This document shows, piece by piece, positions 44,520 to 55,304 of a DNA stretch of 64,000 bases. The notes under the pieces were generated by a model, which saw only the letters and a list, made by a program, of their open reading frames with translations, was not told the DNA's origin and did not search any database. The stretch comes from Lepeophtheirus salmonis (Eukaryota > Arthropoda > Copepoda > Siphonostomatoida > Caligidae). The first letter of the stretch is position 1. Every line of letters starts with the position of its first letter. Both the position numbers and the translations under genes were made by a program. The stretch covers positions 37,459,403 through 37,523,402 of the forward strand of contig NC_052138.2 of assembly GCF_016086655.4 (NCBI RefSeq), in the 5' to 3' direction.

Positions 44520-45029
44520 ATATACTTGGAATTAAATATTATAAAATCCAGTGAAAAAGAAACAAACGCGCAATTTTTTATTTTCTTTTTATTTCACTAA
44601 GTGATAAGATATGGAAAAGTTCATAATTTAATTTTAGATACCAAGGTGTAAGAGGAAGATGTTTGTTTCAATTCACAGATATTTTGCCTATCTCAAATAT
44701 AATCATATCTTACGCCTATTAAAATGGTTGTATTTGTATAATTAATGATATTCTGGAGGGATTAGGTATCAGAAAAGTATGATAATTATAGAAAGAAAAT
44801 GCCTAACCCTTACAAATGAAATATTAAATTTATGGTCTACACAATGTAAATGTAAATTATTAATGATGTAATAACATATTTTTCAAATACAAATTAGTGT
44901 TTAAGAGATATAGATTTTGATTGATGGTGAAGTTTTAAGTCCTTTTAATTAACATTCCCGTTTTGAAATCCAAAAACAGGGGAATAATTCATGAATTTCA
45001 TTTTTATTTCATCAAAGAAAAACAAGGTT
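44520..45029. other. AT-rich DNA with no supported gene
   Basis: Nothing recognised. Confidence 0.4.
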
Positions 45030-45262
45030 TGCTACAGAATCGTTCTGGTTAATCACGACCATCTTTAACTACATCCTCAACAATTAGAAAAGTATTTTGC
45101 AGGGTAATTTCAGTTTTAAAGTGAGATATTGAGCCTTAGCCTTAATTAATTGTGCAACTTATAATTCAAATTAAGTATTTACGATGTAGGAGACCCGGAG
45201 GAACACCATCATCGAATTTGCTTGCAGAGAACACAGCCCAGCCAAAGACTCCTTTAAGCAGG
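45030..45262 (+). pseudogene. M3 element, 5' leader and transposase N-terminus only
   Basis: 45,040-45,180 matches the leader of the M3 copy at 22.8 kb (ACCATCTTTAACTACATCCT; GAGCCTTAGC; TTTACGATGTAGGAGACC). It is followed by ETRRNTIIEFACREHSPAKD, the start of the helix-turn-helix. Homology ends at about 45,262, where P-element-like sequence begins. Confidence 0.55.
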
Positions 45263-45264
45263 AC

Positions 45265-46922
45265 CGGGCACGCGCAAACATGAATTCAAACACGCGTGCA
45301 ACATGGGTCCATTGAAAAAAAACAATGCAACGTTTTGGTAAGATAATATTCATCCTCATCACAAAACCAAGTGTTGCCCTTTTGAAACTATCCCATGATG
45401 AGAAATTGGGCCCCAAGTAGTAGCCAGCATCCAGTTTGAGACAGATTTGTCATTCAAATTGTACCACTCTGGTGTGTTGATTGACACGCATCACCTCAGA
45501 AGGCAAGGTCAACACTGTGATTCAAGCCATCAATGTGGCTTCCTTTCTGGGAGAAAAAGAAGAATTGAATCAAATAGAGACCTTGGAAGACATTTTCAAC
45601 AAGTTAGTGAAGTTTCTCAACTCCTCAGAGATTGAACCTAAGCAAGCTTCTAAGTTCTCTTTCATTCGTGAGCAAATGGCTCTCCTCTTCACCAAACCAA
45701 CAGCTAGATAATATTCACCTTGTCTTCTTTCAACCGAACTCAGGTGGGAGAATGTGAGCTCAGGACTATGTAAAATATTCTAAACGTCAAGACTCCTGAA
45801 GTTGGCTACGAAAAGAGAGATGAGCTTCCGGAACTAAATTCTGAAAAGAACAAACTTGTCCTCTCTTTCTCGAGAGATTTTGTCAACTTTCTCATCGAGT
45901 GGCAAAACAGTAAAGCACCTGGCGTCAGAAGCCTTCCTAGCAACAAAGAAGACGTGCTTTGCTGCATCAGATCTGGTAGAGTATCTTCTCCTAGTTGAAG
46001 ACTTCTCCTATGTACTCCTCGGCATGTTCCAGTCTGATCCCATCGAAAGAAGGTTCGGCTGGTACTGACAACTAAGTGGAAGTATCTACTACATCAGCGT
46101 GAGACAGATCCTGGAAGCAGAGGAAAAGATTCGTATTCTTGTCAGATTCTCAGGTAAATAAGATATTTGTTAATAGTAAGCTTCTTTATTTAGGTATTAC
46201 TTATTTTTACAATATATTTATATCATTACAATATTTTACTTTCTTAAATTTTCAGGTATGACTACTTCAGAAATTAAAGGTCTGCTGGATAAAATTAAGC
46301 TCATTTTGACTAGCTGGCAACCAGACGACCTCCGGGAACTAGCTTCCAAAGGGAGAGAAAAATGCTCACTACTTTGTTGCCGGGTATACTGGTTTTTCTT
46401 TGAAGAAGAAGATCAGTTGTACATCATGCCAAGAGTTAATGGTCATCAGAGACACAACTCCGGACTCAGTAGCCTTCGATAGCCCAACCAATCAGCATGT
46501 ATACCTGAAATAATTCATCGACATAATGAGTAGAGGGGGTTGTCAACTCCATCCGACCTTCTCTACCTCTCCTGTCTTTATGCTCACTCCATGTTCTCTT
46601 ACATCACAGCTACTCCTGAAGAGAAAGACAGTCTATATGGGACCCCAAATCCTAGAGCTTAATTTGTTGCCACATTCCTTGACAAGATGCAGGAAAGTTT
46701 AAACTCTGACATTATCGCCGTTGTGGGAGTAAAGTGCGAGGAAAAACCTGGTCAGCTTTGCTTCAAAGAATTTCATTCACTTTGTTTAATGCCATGGGTA
46801 ACAATTTCAGTGCTAAACTGATTGATGACATCCGATTTTTAACAAAAAAGAAAATGGCAGCTAAGAATGCAGAAACTAATAGCAAAAAAGCTAAATTTCA
46901 ATCAAAATCATCTGACTTGTAG
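45265..46922 (+). pseudogene. P-element/THAP9-like transposase, C-terminal two-thirds
   Basis: A run of collinear segments in shifting frames. They are HEFKHACNM and KKNNATFW; then SEGKVNTVIQAINVASFLGE and ETLEDIFNKLVKFLNSS (45,481-45,640); then FVNFLIEWQNSKAPGV; then EAFLATKKTCFAASDLVEYL, LLGMFQSDPIERRFGWY and QLSGSIYYISVRQILEAEEK (ending about 46,153). An intron is followed by GMTTSEIKGLLDKIKLILTS; then HYFVAGYTG, CTSCQELMVIRDTTPDSVAF, IDIMSRGG, TPSDLLYLSCLYAHSMF, DIIAVVGVKCEE and FTLFNAMGNNFSAKLIDDIR, with a stop at 46,920-46,922. The DP-ERRFG-YRQLSG-NY-ISV-Q-LE-E-KIR motif and the later F-N-KN block are hallmarks of P/THAP9-type transposases. The THAP zinc finger and the first catalytic part are missing. 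In-frame stops and shifts show it is dead. Confidence 0.65.
46154..46255 (+). other. Probable spliceosomal intron in the P-like transposase
   Basis: The donor CAG|GTAAATAAG (46,154) and acceptor ACTTTCTTAAATTTTCAG (46,254-46,255) bound 102 AT-rich bases. Removing them joins ILVRFS-G to MTTSEIKG in frame and without a stop, matching the continuity expected of this protein family. The intron contains stops in the coding frame. It shows that this copy derives from genomic DNA and not from a retroposed mRNA. Confidence 0.7.
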
Positions 46923-47120
46923 ACTTGGACCAACTTTGTACTTTTTGATAGTGCATTTTCTTTTTTATATATTTTTAATGTTTATTTTGATTTAAGTACT
47001 AATTTAAGTATTACCACTTCTATTAGAAATATATAATGCCTCATTTTTATTATTTTGATGACTTTTCCTATCAAAGTACTTTTAAAAACTCTTTATTTTG
47101 TAGCAAAACACTTGAAGAGA
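46923..47120. other. Downstream flank of the P-like pseudogene
   Basis: AT-rich; probable 3' untranslated remnant. I could not find a terminal inverted repeat for the P-like element here or upstream. Confidence 0.3.
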
Positions 47121-47124
47121 GACA

Positions 47125-47960
47125 TTCCATGTAGAATAAACAAAGGCCCATATTGGAAACGCGTGAGCGCATTGTCCTGTCCTGGTTAGATGAGTCCTAG
47201 GCCCAGCGTACATCAAGAAGATGCTCAGGTATCCAAAGAATATAGTCTATGACGTATACAGCCGCTGGAAGGAGGAAGGAGCACACAAGAGAAAACCCCA
47301 CAAGTCCAGAAGTATTAAAAATGCAAATACATATTCCTTGTAGGCCTGAAACCTATCCTTAAAAAATCTCCTAAGACTTTGATTAACGCACTTGCCAAGT
47401 AAGCCGTGCAACAGTCTCCATGCCAATAAACACTGACCTGAGGATGAGCCATACCGCCTCTACAAAAGTCATATCCTTAAAGAAAAAATGAAGAGCTCCC
47501 ACAGAAGAAAATTGCTCAATGATTTGAAGTCCCATGATAACAAAATTAGCTTTTATTTGTATGAGAAACAATGGCATTGTCATGCCCCCATCTTCTTTGA
47601 GGCAAAGGTGAGGGGAGATGTAGACAGGTACTGTGAACACCTGTCTTAACAAGTCATAACTTGTATTAATCCTGTGGCCAATGGTATTGAGTTCCTTTTT
47701 CATCAAGAATCGGGACCTTATCACAAGGCCCGCATGGGCCAAAACTTATTTAAAAAAGAGAAAGTGTCATTTTGACACCCCCATAACTAGACCTCTAACA
47801 CCTACTTTATTAATCCTATGGATTACTTCTTTTAAGGGGAGTTAGACAGAAAGGTCTCTGCTAATTCACACAACAGCATCGAGCCCTTGAAGGCCTCGTA
47901 TCAAGTGAATGGTTGGCAAAAAGGCGGACACATTCAATGATTTTTTTCTTTAGTATTATT
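47125..47960 (+). pseudogene. M3 transposase relic with all three catalytic blocks damaged or shifted
   Basis: The plus strand reads LETRERIVLSWLDE; then PAYIKKMLRYPKNIVYDVYS and RWKEEGAHKRKPHKSRSIKN (HTH and linker); then YRLYKSHIL, RRKLLNDLKSHDNKISFY and LYEKQWHCHAPIFFEAKVRG, where the first Asp of SDEK is Tyr; then DVDRYCEHLS, GIEFLFHQESGPYHKARMGQ (second Asp is Glu), LFKKEK; then FINPMDYFF (third Asp present) and GELDRKVSANSHNSIEPLKA. It preserves more of the protein than the 22.8 kb copy. The minus 119-codon frame is a shadow. Confidence 0.7.
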
Positions 47961-48745
47961 AGAACATGTAAATAAAATTTCAAGCCTTTACTTGCTTCCC
48001 TTATTCATCAAGATGTAGTCAAAAGTAGTCTGGATTTCCCTGACAGCCCCTGTATTACTTGTTGATACCTCATACAAGATTACCAACCTCCCCAGTTATG
48101 ACGTTAGGTGAAAAAGGTCAATATGATATTAGTGGTATGTCAACACAAAAATAAGCTGGTATGATTTTTTTCGAAAGAGGCTCTGCATTCTATTTTTATT
48201 TCCATGCATATACTATTTTGATAAGCCCTTTAGAGGCGTCGTAAATTGTACAAAAAGGTAATGTAGAAAAAAGAATATGACAGATAATATTTAAAAGGTT
48301 ATATCGGAGCTAAACAAGGTCTTATATATTTAATGAAGGCATTAGTCAACAACTAATATTTCTGGTTATATCAATCCAGCCCAGAAATTTGAATATGTAA
48401 TTGTAATCCGCTTATATTTATCATGTAAAAGAATACCAGCTGTTTAAAAAAACTTTCATACCTATTCAAGTGCATGTTTGAAGAGTTTAGAGATAATCTA
48501 TAAAATTATTGCTTGAATAAAAAAATAAAAAGAATCATTCTATCTTCTAAATAAGTATATTTTAAACACATTTTGAAAAAAAAATAAAAGGGTTAACATC
48601 TGCTATTTTGATTTATGCTGACAAGAGCACTCGATATATAATCATCAAACAGCTGGGATCAGTTGCTTTACGGTGTACAGTTTTGGTAAAAATGAAAAAA
48701 CATGAACGAGTGTCTTCATAGAATGACTGGTCAAACTTGATCTTA
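47961..48745. other. AT-rich DNA with no supported gene
   Basis: No gene recognised. Confidence 0.4.
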
Positions 48746-48747
48746 AC

Positions 48748-49483
48748 CAGGGCTGCTGATTTGGAGTCGGACTCAGGAGTTAGGAAATTTGTACCGACTC
48801 CGGGTGCAATAGTCATTAAAATTTATGTAAATAAAACTTATTTAGAAGTTTTGGACTAAACGTTTTTTCCCTAAATGGTTATAAATTATACGCATTATGT
48901 ATTATTGATTTATTAAATTTATAAGTTAACTCATTTATACGTTTACTTTACAAATTTCAAACGTTCTCTATAGTCTATACAATTACAATCTTCCAACATA
49001 TCTAAATTCTAAATTATTATGTTGGGTAGAGCATAGCCACTAGCCATGCTAGTTCATTACTAATTCTTGTAAATAGTCAATGTCATCAGAGAAAAGTGTA
49101 ACGTTGTAGTGACAGATTGCATGTATTGTTGTTCCTTGCTTGTGAGTGCATAAATTATTTTCGGAAAAATAATGAATGTATTAGCAATGGATATATTTTG
49201 ATCAATTTCATTTGTTGTTCATCTTGTTAAATATCTTATATTCCAAATATTTTCTTTATACCTGACACAATTATTTACTGCATATAACTAATAACTACCT
49301 GTAGTTATAAATTAAATCTATATTTATAGTCTCTAGACTTAAATAACTCAATTGTACTTATAGAGGCTATAAAATATATTGTAATCAAAAATATGTAATG
49401 GAATCGGAGTCGGTGACATTCAAAATACTCTAATTGGAGTTGCAGTTGGAGTCGAGTATTTATGTAACGACTCCTCATCCCTG
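48748..49483 (+). mobile_element. hAT-like non-autonomous element (R3), copy 1
   Basis: Ends CAGGGCTG...CATCCCTG form a short imperfect inverted repeat beginning CAGGG, typical of hAT transposons. The outside 8-mers ATCTTAAC (left) and ATCCCAAC (right) agree at 6 of 8 positions, consistent with the 8-bp target duplication of that superfamily. GGAGTCGG and its complement recur several times within about 100 bp of each end, like the subterminal binding motifs known in hAT elements. Length is 736 bp. No transposase frame exists. A second copy lies at 52,591. Confidence 0.65.
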
Positions 49484-49489
49484 ATCCCA

Positions 49490-49711
49490 ACACCACAAAA
49501 AAGCCTTTAAAGAACATCCCCAAATGTCCAGGTTTGAACATTTTGAAAAGAAGTCCGTGTGCCCTGCGAATTTGTACAATTATGTCTTAGATATATTTAG
49601 AGAAACCTTTCATTGGTCAAAGGCACAAGAAACTACGTTTCAAGCATAGTCGGTAACTAGTGAATTTTGTTAACCTTAATGAGCTGTGTTTAATTTTTCT
49701 CGGATGTGGAG
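49490..49711. other. Possible intron flank
   Basis: No coding sequence. A polypyrimidine stretch (GTTTAATTTTTCT) precedes the candidate acceptor at 49,710-49,711. Confidence 0.3.
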
Positions 49712-49828
49712 ACATTCAATATTGATTCGGTTCGTAGTAATATTGAAGAACTTTATAAACAAAGGATAGACAAAACAGACGAAGATTATATTTTTAAATA
49801 CTGTATGAATTTCAAGCCTCGCCTGGAG
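49712..49828 (+). CDS. Candidate internal exon of an unknown gene
   Basis: A 117-bp segment (39 codons, phase 0) lies between an acceptor (GGATGTGGAG) and a donor (CTGGAG|GTAATT). It reads TFNIDSVRSNIEELYKQRID, then KTDEDYIFKYCMNFKPRLE without interruption. It is charged and mixed, with the look of an alpha-helical cytosolic protein segment, and very different from surrounding frames. I cannot name the family. Together with the 41,884 candidate, which ends in phase 0, it could belong to a host gene on the plus strand whose introns hold the intervening transposons. Confidence 0.35.
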
Positions 49829-50305
49829 GTAATTATTGAGATATATTATTTCGAATAACTATAAGCTGAATTAAGATTAACAAATTAATCTGATAATAAA
49901 GTGTTAAAATACTTTTTAAAAGCCGCTGAAAATAAGGATATTTTATATTCTGTTTAAGACTATTTTTATATAGATGAACCACATTTCTGAAATTTACTTA
50001 TTTTGATTGTACTTAAATCGATGTAACTCCTTTCAAATAGGATGTAGTGTCACTTGATTTCACAACTGTGAGTGGCTGCTTTGTTTCAATAAGGATATAG
50101 TTATATCCTTATTGAACACACACAGAAGGAATATCAATTATGCTTTTGAGTTTAAACTTTCAATATTTGTTCTTGAGTAGCTCTTCAGGACAAATAATTT
50201 AATCCTACGTTTATGTATCCAACATATGTATATATGGATTTACATTAAAACTTGTCCAACCGTCCGGGAGAGGCTAATTCTTCTATGGGACAGGTTAATA
50301 CCAAG
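49829..50305. other. Possible intron; no recognised gene
   Basis: Nothing recognised apart from AT-rich sequence. Confidence 0.3.
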
Positions 50306-50450
50306 GGCGTCCGAACCCCCAAATTAATGAATTTTTCCTTTTTACTAGAAATTTTTTTCCCATTAGAGCAGAAAGTTTAAAATTTGAATTTTTTTCCCAT
50401 ATATTCTAATACTTGAAATTTAATTTATGTAATTTTAAGAACTCAGTGGC
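50306..50450 (+). repeat. R2 short copy
   Basis: AGGGCGTCCGAACCCCC, followed by T-rich words (AATTTTTTTCCCATTAGAGC, GAATTTTTTTCCC), matches the R2 left edge and interior. The right edge is unclear. Confidence 0.4.
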
Positions 50451-50964
50451 TAGTGGCAGATTTTTCATAGTCACGATATTAGTTCAGGCTTGAAGAGATG
50501 TAAGAAACTCTATTGTTAGAAAAAAAAATAATGTTTCAACATTCAAGACTAGATGTAAAGTTCGAGATGGATCCATCACTAATAAGTTACATCTGTTAAA
50601 TAAAAGTTATGACGTTTTTTTCTAAATCTTAAAGATACATCCAAATCGTGGCCATTAGACGTCTCATGGAATAACATATTTGCTGAATTAGGTCATCATA
50701 GATAAGAGCCTTTAACGTCATCATTTCTTCGTTACTAAAATAAAAAACAAAAAGTTTAATTTTTATCTTGATGCCAAATATGTAATATTTTGTGCGAAAA
50801 ACAACGACTTTAGTAAAAAAATGACTATATGCAGTCAAAGTTTGTACTATTAAAACCCATAATGCCAATTGTAACATCATCAATCTAGGGATTGATGACC
50901 TTCATTGATTTGACTGATTAATCATCAATTATTTTTTCTACAAATTTACAATCAAACCCCGATC

Positions 50965-51240
50965 CCTATGGCAATCAAGTCCATGAGAGTCTATGCAAGA
51001 AATATTAGAGTTTCACACCAGACTTTCAAGTGAACTATCAAAAAAATTGCGTGGAAAGAAGCTTGTGAAGGTTTTAAACCAGGACATAAAAGAAACCCAT
51101 CTCGCCCGTTTCAAGACTCTTTTGAACTCTTTTTTGACACTTTTGGCCTTCTTAAGACCTGAGGGCAACCCCTTGACTACACCTTCTGGCCTCAAGTCCA
51201 GGGGAAGCCCTGTAGTGTCCGTCATCTAAACACATCCCCA
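50965..51240 (+). pseudogene. M1 mariner-like relic, shared-deletion copy
   Basis: The plus strand reads IKSMRVYARNIRVSHQTFK, TIKKIAWKEACEGF, then RPFQDSFELFFDTFGLLKT, joining without the catalytic middle to GQPLDYTFWPQVQGKPCSVR (third Asp in PLDY) and HLNT. The QDSFEL join is the same as at 5.4 kb and equivalent to that at 40.6 kb. The M1 start region and C-terminal tail are missing. Opposite-strand frames are shadows. Confidence 0.65.
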
Positions 51241-51829
51241 AATTTTAAACTGTCTCTGTCCCCAGAAAATATTTTGTCACAATATAAAACATGTTAAATA
51301 AACGATTTTGTACTTGATTTGAGATATAAATCCTTATTTCACCTGCAGATAACGACTGATTAGTGTACAACATGTTCAATAATATAGATATTAAACAATT
51401 TATTATTTAAATTGTATGTATCATAAATAAATAGCAATAATGTACATTAAACATGTCACAGATGCAAGGAACAGAGCAGCTTTAGAAAACAAACACAAAT
51501 ATAAAATAATGAATCAATCAATCCCTTAAAAAGAGGCCTCATTTCTAATTTGAAGTTACTTAGTATATACATTGCATATAAATGTATGTACAATATCTGT
51601 ACTTAACTCATGAAACGAGGGGCAAGTATCCAAGTGAATAAATAAACATAGTTACAACGAGAAGTATTATTGAAAATATGAAATTGAACGACGACCACGA
51701 TGATTTTGTGGTTGAACCTGAAGAGTTTTTTTGTTATTTTTCAAAGCATTTATTATTATTATTCTTGAAGTAAAATAGCTAATTATCAAGTAACTACTAA
51801 TGCCTGAAAGACAGCGAGAAACACTGAGA

Positions 51830-52345
51830 GTGTGTTGCAGAGTTACAATTGTAATTCTTTGTTCGACTCAGAGTAGAATTGGATAAGTATTGGAGTAATT
51901 CTAACCTATGTCCTATCTCCTTCCCCTCTCGTCATAGATGCTTGTAGCTGATCAAATTAAATGTCATCACGACTGATCTGCTCTCTTCTATAACATTCTC
52001 TAAATTTCCATGTTGATTTTGGGTTTCTTTTTTAACATGCCCAAAATACTACCAATCTCCAACACTGAGCTTATACCTACCACCCCATATGACAATTCGG
52101 CCCTCTCTTATTAAAACATATTATTCATATGTCTTTTAGTTTTTTGCTTTGCCTCCACCGAAAAAAACAATATTTTCCAGATTTTCTTCCTTAAATAAAT
52201 TAGTTATGAACTCCTTTACTAACAAACAAAGTAACTTGACTTAATTCCAACTTCTTTGCTACTTAGCAAATTAAAATAGATTTTACAATAGCAACGTTAG
52301 TACATAATATTTATGCATTGTGCTCCAATAACTTATCAAATGAAG
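51830..52345 (-). repeat. R1 minus-strand copy, 5'-extended
   Basis: Read on the minus strand this matches 58,822-59,340 over its whole 515 bp, including about 260 bp upstream of the R1 core (ACTAACTTCATTTGATAAG, TTTGCTAAGTAGCAAA, GGTGGAGGCAAAGCAAAAAA) and the core itself (CAGCTACAAGCATCTATGAC). Homology stops abruptly at both edges. Confidence 0.65.
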
Positions 52346-52379
52346 TTAGTTCTTAGCATTGTGATCAGATCTTTGCTTT

Positions 52380-52590
52380 TTTTTTTTTTTTTGGTTTCTT
52401 TTCTTAAAATGCTTAAAATTCTTCAGATTAGCAACACTCTCAATAAGTATAAAGTAATCAATAATGCTTTAAATAAGAAGAGTATCTCTAAGAATTTGTT
52501 GTAGAATCATAAGTGTAACTCCTTCTTGGACTCTGAGTAGAATTGAAGATCGACAACAGAGTAATTCTTGTCTATTTCCTTCCTTTATAC
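52380..52590 (-). repeat. R1 minus-strand fragment
   Basis: GGTTTCTTTTCTTAAAATGC, CTTCTTGGACTCTGAGTAG and AATTGAAGATCGACAACAG on the plus strand match the complement of R1. It ends exactly where the R3 copy begins. Confidence 0.45.
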
Positions 52591-53306
52591 AGAAAGTGAT
52601 TTGTCGGTGTCAGGAGTCGGAAAATTTGTACCATCTCCGACTAAAAAATTATTATAATTGATGTACACAAAACTTATTAATAATTTAAGCCTTACATTGA
52701 GTATTTATAAAGTTATTTTCTAAATGATTATACATTATAGGTGTTAAGTACTATTAATTTATTAAACTTGTAAGTTAACTCATTTATAAGTTTACATCAC
52801 AAATTTCCAACATGTTTTATAGTCCATAGAATGACGATTACCAAACACTTCTAAAGTCTAAATTATTATGTTGGGTCGAGCATAGCCACTAGCCGTACTA
52901 GTTTATTAACAGACTGTAATATGATCATTAGAAAAAAGTGTAATATTGCAGTGAGATGCTGTGTGGATTGTCGTTCCTCGGTTGCGAGTACATCAATTTT
53001 TTCCGAAACTTATTAATGTATTAGCATTAGATAGATTTTGATCTATTTCATATCTTGTACATTTGTAGTGGCTAAATATCCTATATTCCAAATATTTTCT
53101 TTATACATAGCACAATTATTTACCACATATATCTAATAACTACCTATCCATCTAAATTTAAAGTATATAGACTCAAATGACTCAATAGTTTTATATTGGC
53201 TAAAAAATTTATTATTGAAAAATAATAATTTTGTTTGATGGAGTTAGAGTTGGTGACATTCAAAATACAGGAGTCTGGCATTTTATGTACAGACCCTACA
53301 TCCCTG
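52591..53306 (+). mobile_element. hAT-like non-autonomous element (R3), copy 2
   Basis: Collinear with 48,748-49,483 over its length and in the same orientation: GTCAGGAGTCGG near the left end, TTATTATGTTGGGT(A/C)GAGCATAGCC in the centre, GTTGGTGACATTCAAAATAC and CATCCCTG at the right end. The left end has decayed to CAGAAAG. The flanking 8-mers CCTTTATA and GTTGTAAG do not match, so the target duplication is lost or an edge has been rearranged. It sits between two R1 fragments. Confidence 0.6.
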
Positions 53307-53309
53307 GTT

Positions 53310-53600
53310 GTAAGGGTGGGTCCTTCTTGGACCAACTAAGTGAAGAATTGAGGATCGATATCGGAGTAATTCCTATATATATCTTTAGTAATACGTAGTC
53401 GAATTGTGTTTATTTTCTACCTCTCACAACCAGGGTTGTAGACTCGGGGTTTGCTATATTTTCTATGGAATCAAAATCTTCTAAGTTAATTACAGCTAAG
53501 CTCCTCCCCTCCAAAAGATTCTTCAAATGGTGAGGGTTACCTTGTTGATTTTCGCTTTTTTTTCTACATGCTAAAAATGCTCTCGATCGGCATCACTGGT
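53310..53600 (-). repeat. R1 minus-strand copy
   Basis: GAAGAATTGAGGATCGATATCG, GGAGTAATTCC and TTACAGCTAAGCTCCTCCCC, then TACCTTGTTGATTTTCGC, match the complement of R1. About 50 bp beginning CAGGGTTGTAGACTCGGGG at about 53,443 is not in other copies. Confidence 0.5.
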
Positions 53601-54225
53601 TTGTTTTTATTTATGCAGCTGCATTATGCAGAAATGGGTATTGTTCTGTGAACTAATCATTCTTTCATTACAAGCCAGTAACTCATATTTTAAAATTTTA
53701 TCATATCTCAAGAAAGGTTATGTTAATCGATATTATCATACAATTCAACAATGGACATGGACTCCGAGGGAAAAAAGCCTTTGAACCCATAAATAAAGAT
53801 TATTCCATGATTTCCTAGGACGTGTGTGTCCTTGATTCGTCACAAGTAATTATCAAACGATTGTTCCCAGCAATGGAATTCATTTTATGTGATCGGAGGC
53901 CATCAATGAAGCAGGATCCTCGGGGTGAAATCCTTTTCTTACGAGCTAACTTGGATTATAAAAAAATACGTGTTTTTCATTATATAGTACATATTTGTAA
54001 ATATACATAATTGAAAAGAAGATAATTATTACCATCCGTATTTATTAAAATCAAAAATCAAGTTCCTATTACTCACATAGTTTTATATGTGCACTGGATT
54101 GTAGAGAATGAAAGTGTTTATTACTCATTTGTTGTAGTGTTCATCAAGATTGATAGACAAATATGAGTATGCATATATCCATGGAAGTGGGTTATTTATA
54201 GTGACGAAAATCTTGTGTAAAATGT
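53601..54225. other. AT-rich DNA with no supported gene
   Basis: No gene recognised. The 62-codon frame at 53,822 has no known motif. Confidence 0.35.
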
Positions 54226-54229
54226 GTAA

Positions 54230-54650
54230 ATTTAATAAAAAAGAAACCGTAAATCAACATTGTAACCCTAACAAGAATTTAAGAATGCTTTGGAGGAGAT
54301 AAAGAATAATACTTTCATTAAATCAGCTATGATCAGCTTTGACGAAAGAAATAGACAAAAAAAAGGATATTGGAAAGAATTACTTTGATGTCAATCCCCA
54401 AATCTACTCTGAGTCCAACTAGGACTTACAGTTGTACCTCTTTCAAAAATACTTAGGGCTACACTCCGTCTTTTATGAGGGCAAACAAACGTTTTAAACA
54501 GGTTTGGAATATAATTGAATATATATAGGAAAGGATGTTCTCTATTCAGTAATTAAATAATAATGACAACTACTAAGGAAAATTATATTCATTCTTCAGA
54601 TTAATAATTCAAAAAAAAAAGCCAGCTACAAAATTCATAGGGTTTATATC
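54230..54650 (+). repeat. R1 plus-strand copy
   Basis: AAAAAAGAAACCGTAAATCA, TTACTTTGATGTCAATCCCC, TACTCTGAGTCCAACTAGG and, further on, TAATAATGACAACTACTAAG and AAAAAAGCCAGCTACAAAATTC match the copy at 38,761 over about 400 bp. Confidence 0.55.
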
Positions 54651-55025
54651 ACTGGTGATTTACCGGATTCGGGACTTGACCTTGAATTTCATGTCAGACT
54701 CAGACTCTCACTTAAAGTTCAACAAAACCATAGCCATGGTCACAGCTGATTGGAGCTAATTCCATAAAATATCCTGAAAGCTAAGCTGTTCTTCACCCAA
54801 ATATTTTTCAAATTTTCAGGTTGAACACGTTAATGTTCGGTTTTTTTTTTTTTTTTTTAACACACAGACTGATAATATTTTTGTTCAATTAGAGGTAATG
54901 CAAGGGATTTGAGTCCTTAACATTTTTTAGAGCACAAGTTTATTTGTTGTTGACTTTGTAAACAGTGTTTGCTTTTTTCTAAAGCCCTTATCATTGTTTT
55001 TTTCCATTTTTGAGGAAGAAAAATG
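54651..55025. other. AT-rich DNA with no supported gene
   Basis: Contains a poly-T run at about 54,841-54,858. Nothing else recognised. Confidence 0.4.
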
Positions 55026-55027
55026 TA

Positions 55028-55304
55028 CAAAGTGGGTCCCAAAACTCATGGTAGAATTTAATTACAATTTAATCCCTGATATTTTATGTTAAAAGGTTTT
55101 AGTATCCAACGAAACAACAACAAAGCCAACACCTGTGCGACCTCTTCTGGTATCAGTAGCGAGAAGGCTACAGAGACCGTTTTTATCTCCATCTGCGCTG
55201 CCTACAACATCAAAAACTAGATTACAGCCAATACAGCCCAGAAAAAAAATAACAAAGGTAAAATCGTAATTAAATACGATTTCACGTTTTGGGTCCCCAT
55301 TATG
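55028..55304 (+). mobile_element. 277-bp non-autonomous Tc1/mariner element, family M5
   Basis: TA lies just outside each end (55,026-55,027 and 55,305-55,306). The terminal inverted repeats are about 40 bp: left CAAAGTGGGTCCCAAAACTC..., right (complement) CATAATGGGGACCCAAAACG..., each running into TTTAATTAC. Inside is only a vestige of a transposase N-terminus, ATSSGISSEKATETVFISIC then AAYNIKN, stop. This matches the M5 fragments at 36.7 and 63.1 kb. Everything between the HTH and the right end is gone. Confidence 0.75.

Noticed and set aside
47383..47742. 119-codon minus-strand frame
   Set aside because: Shadow of the M3 transposase motifs on the plus strand.
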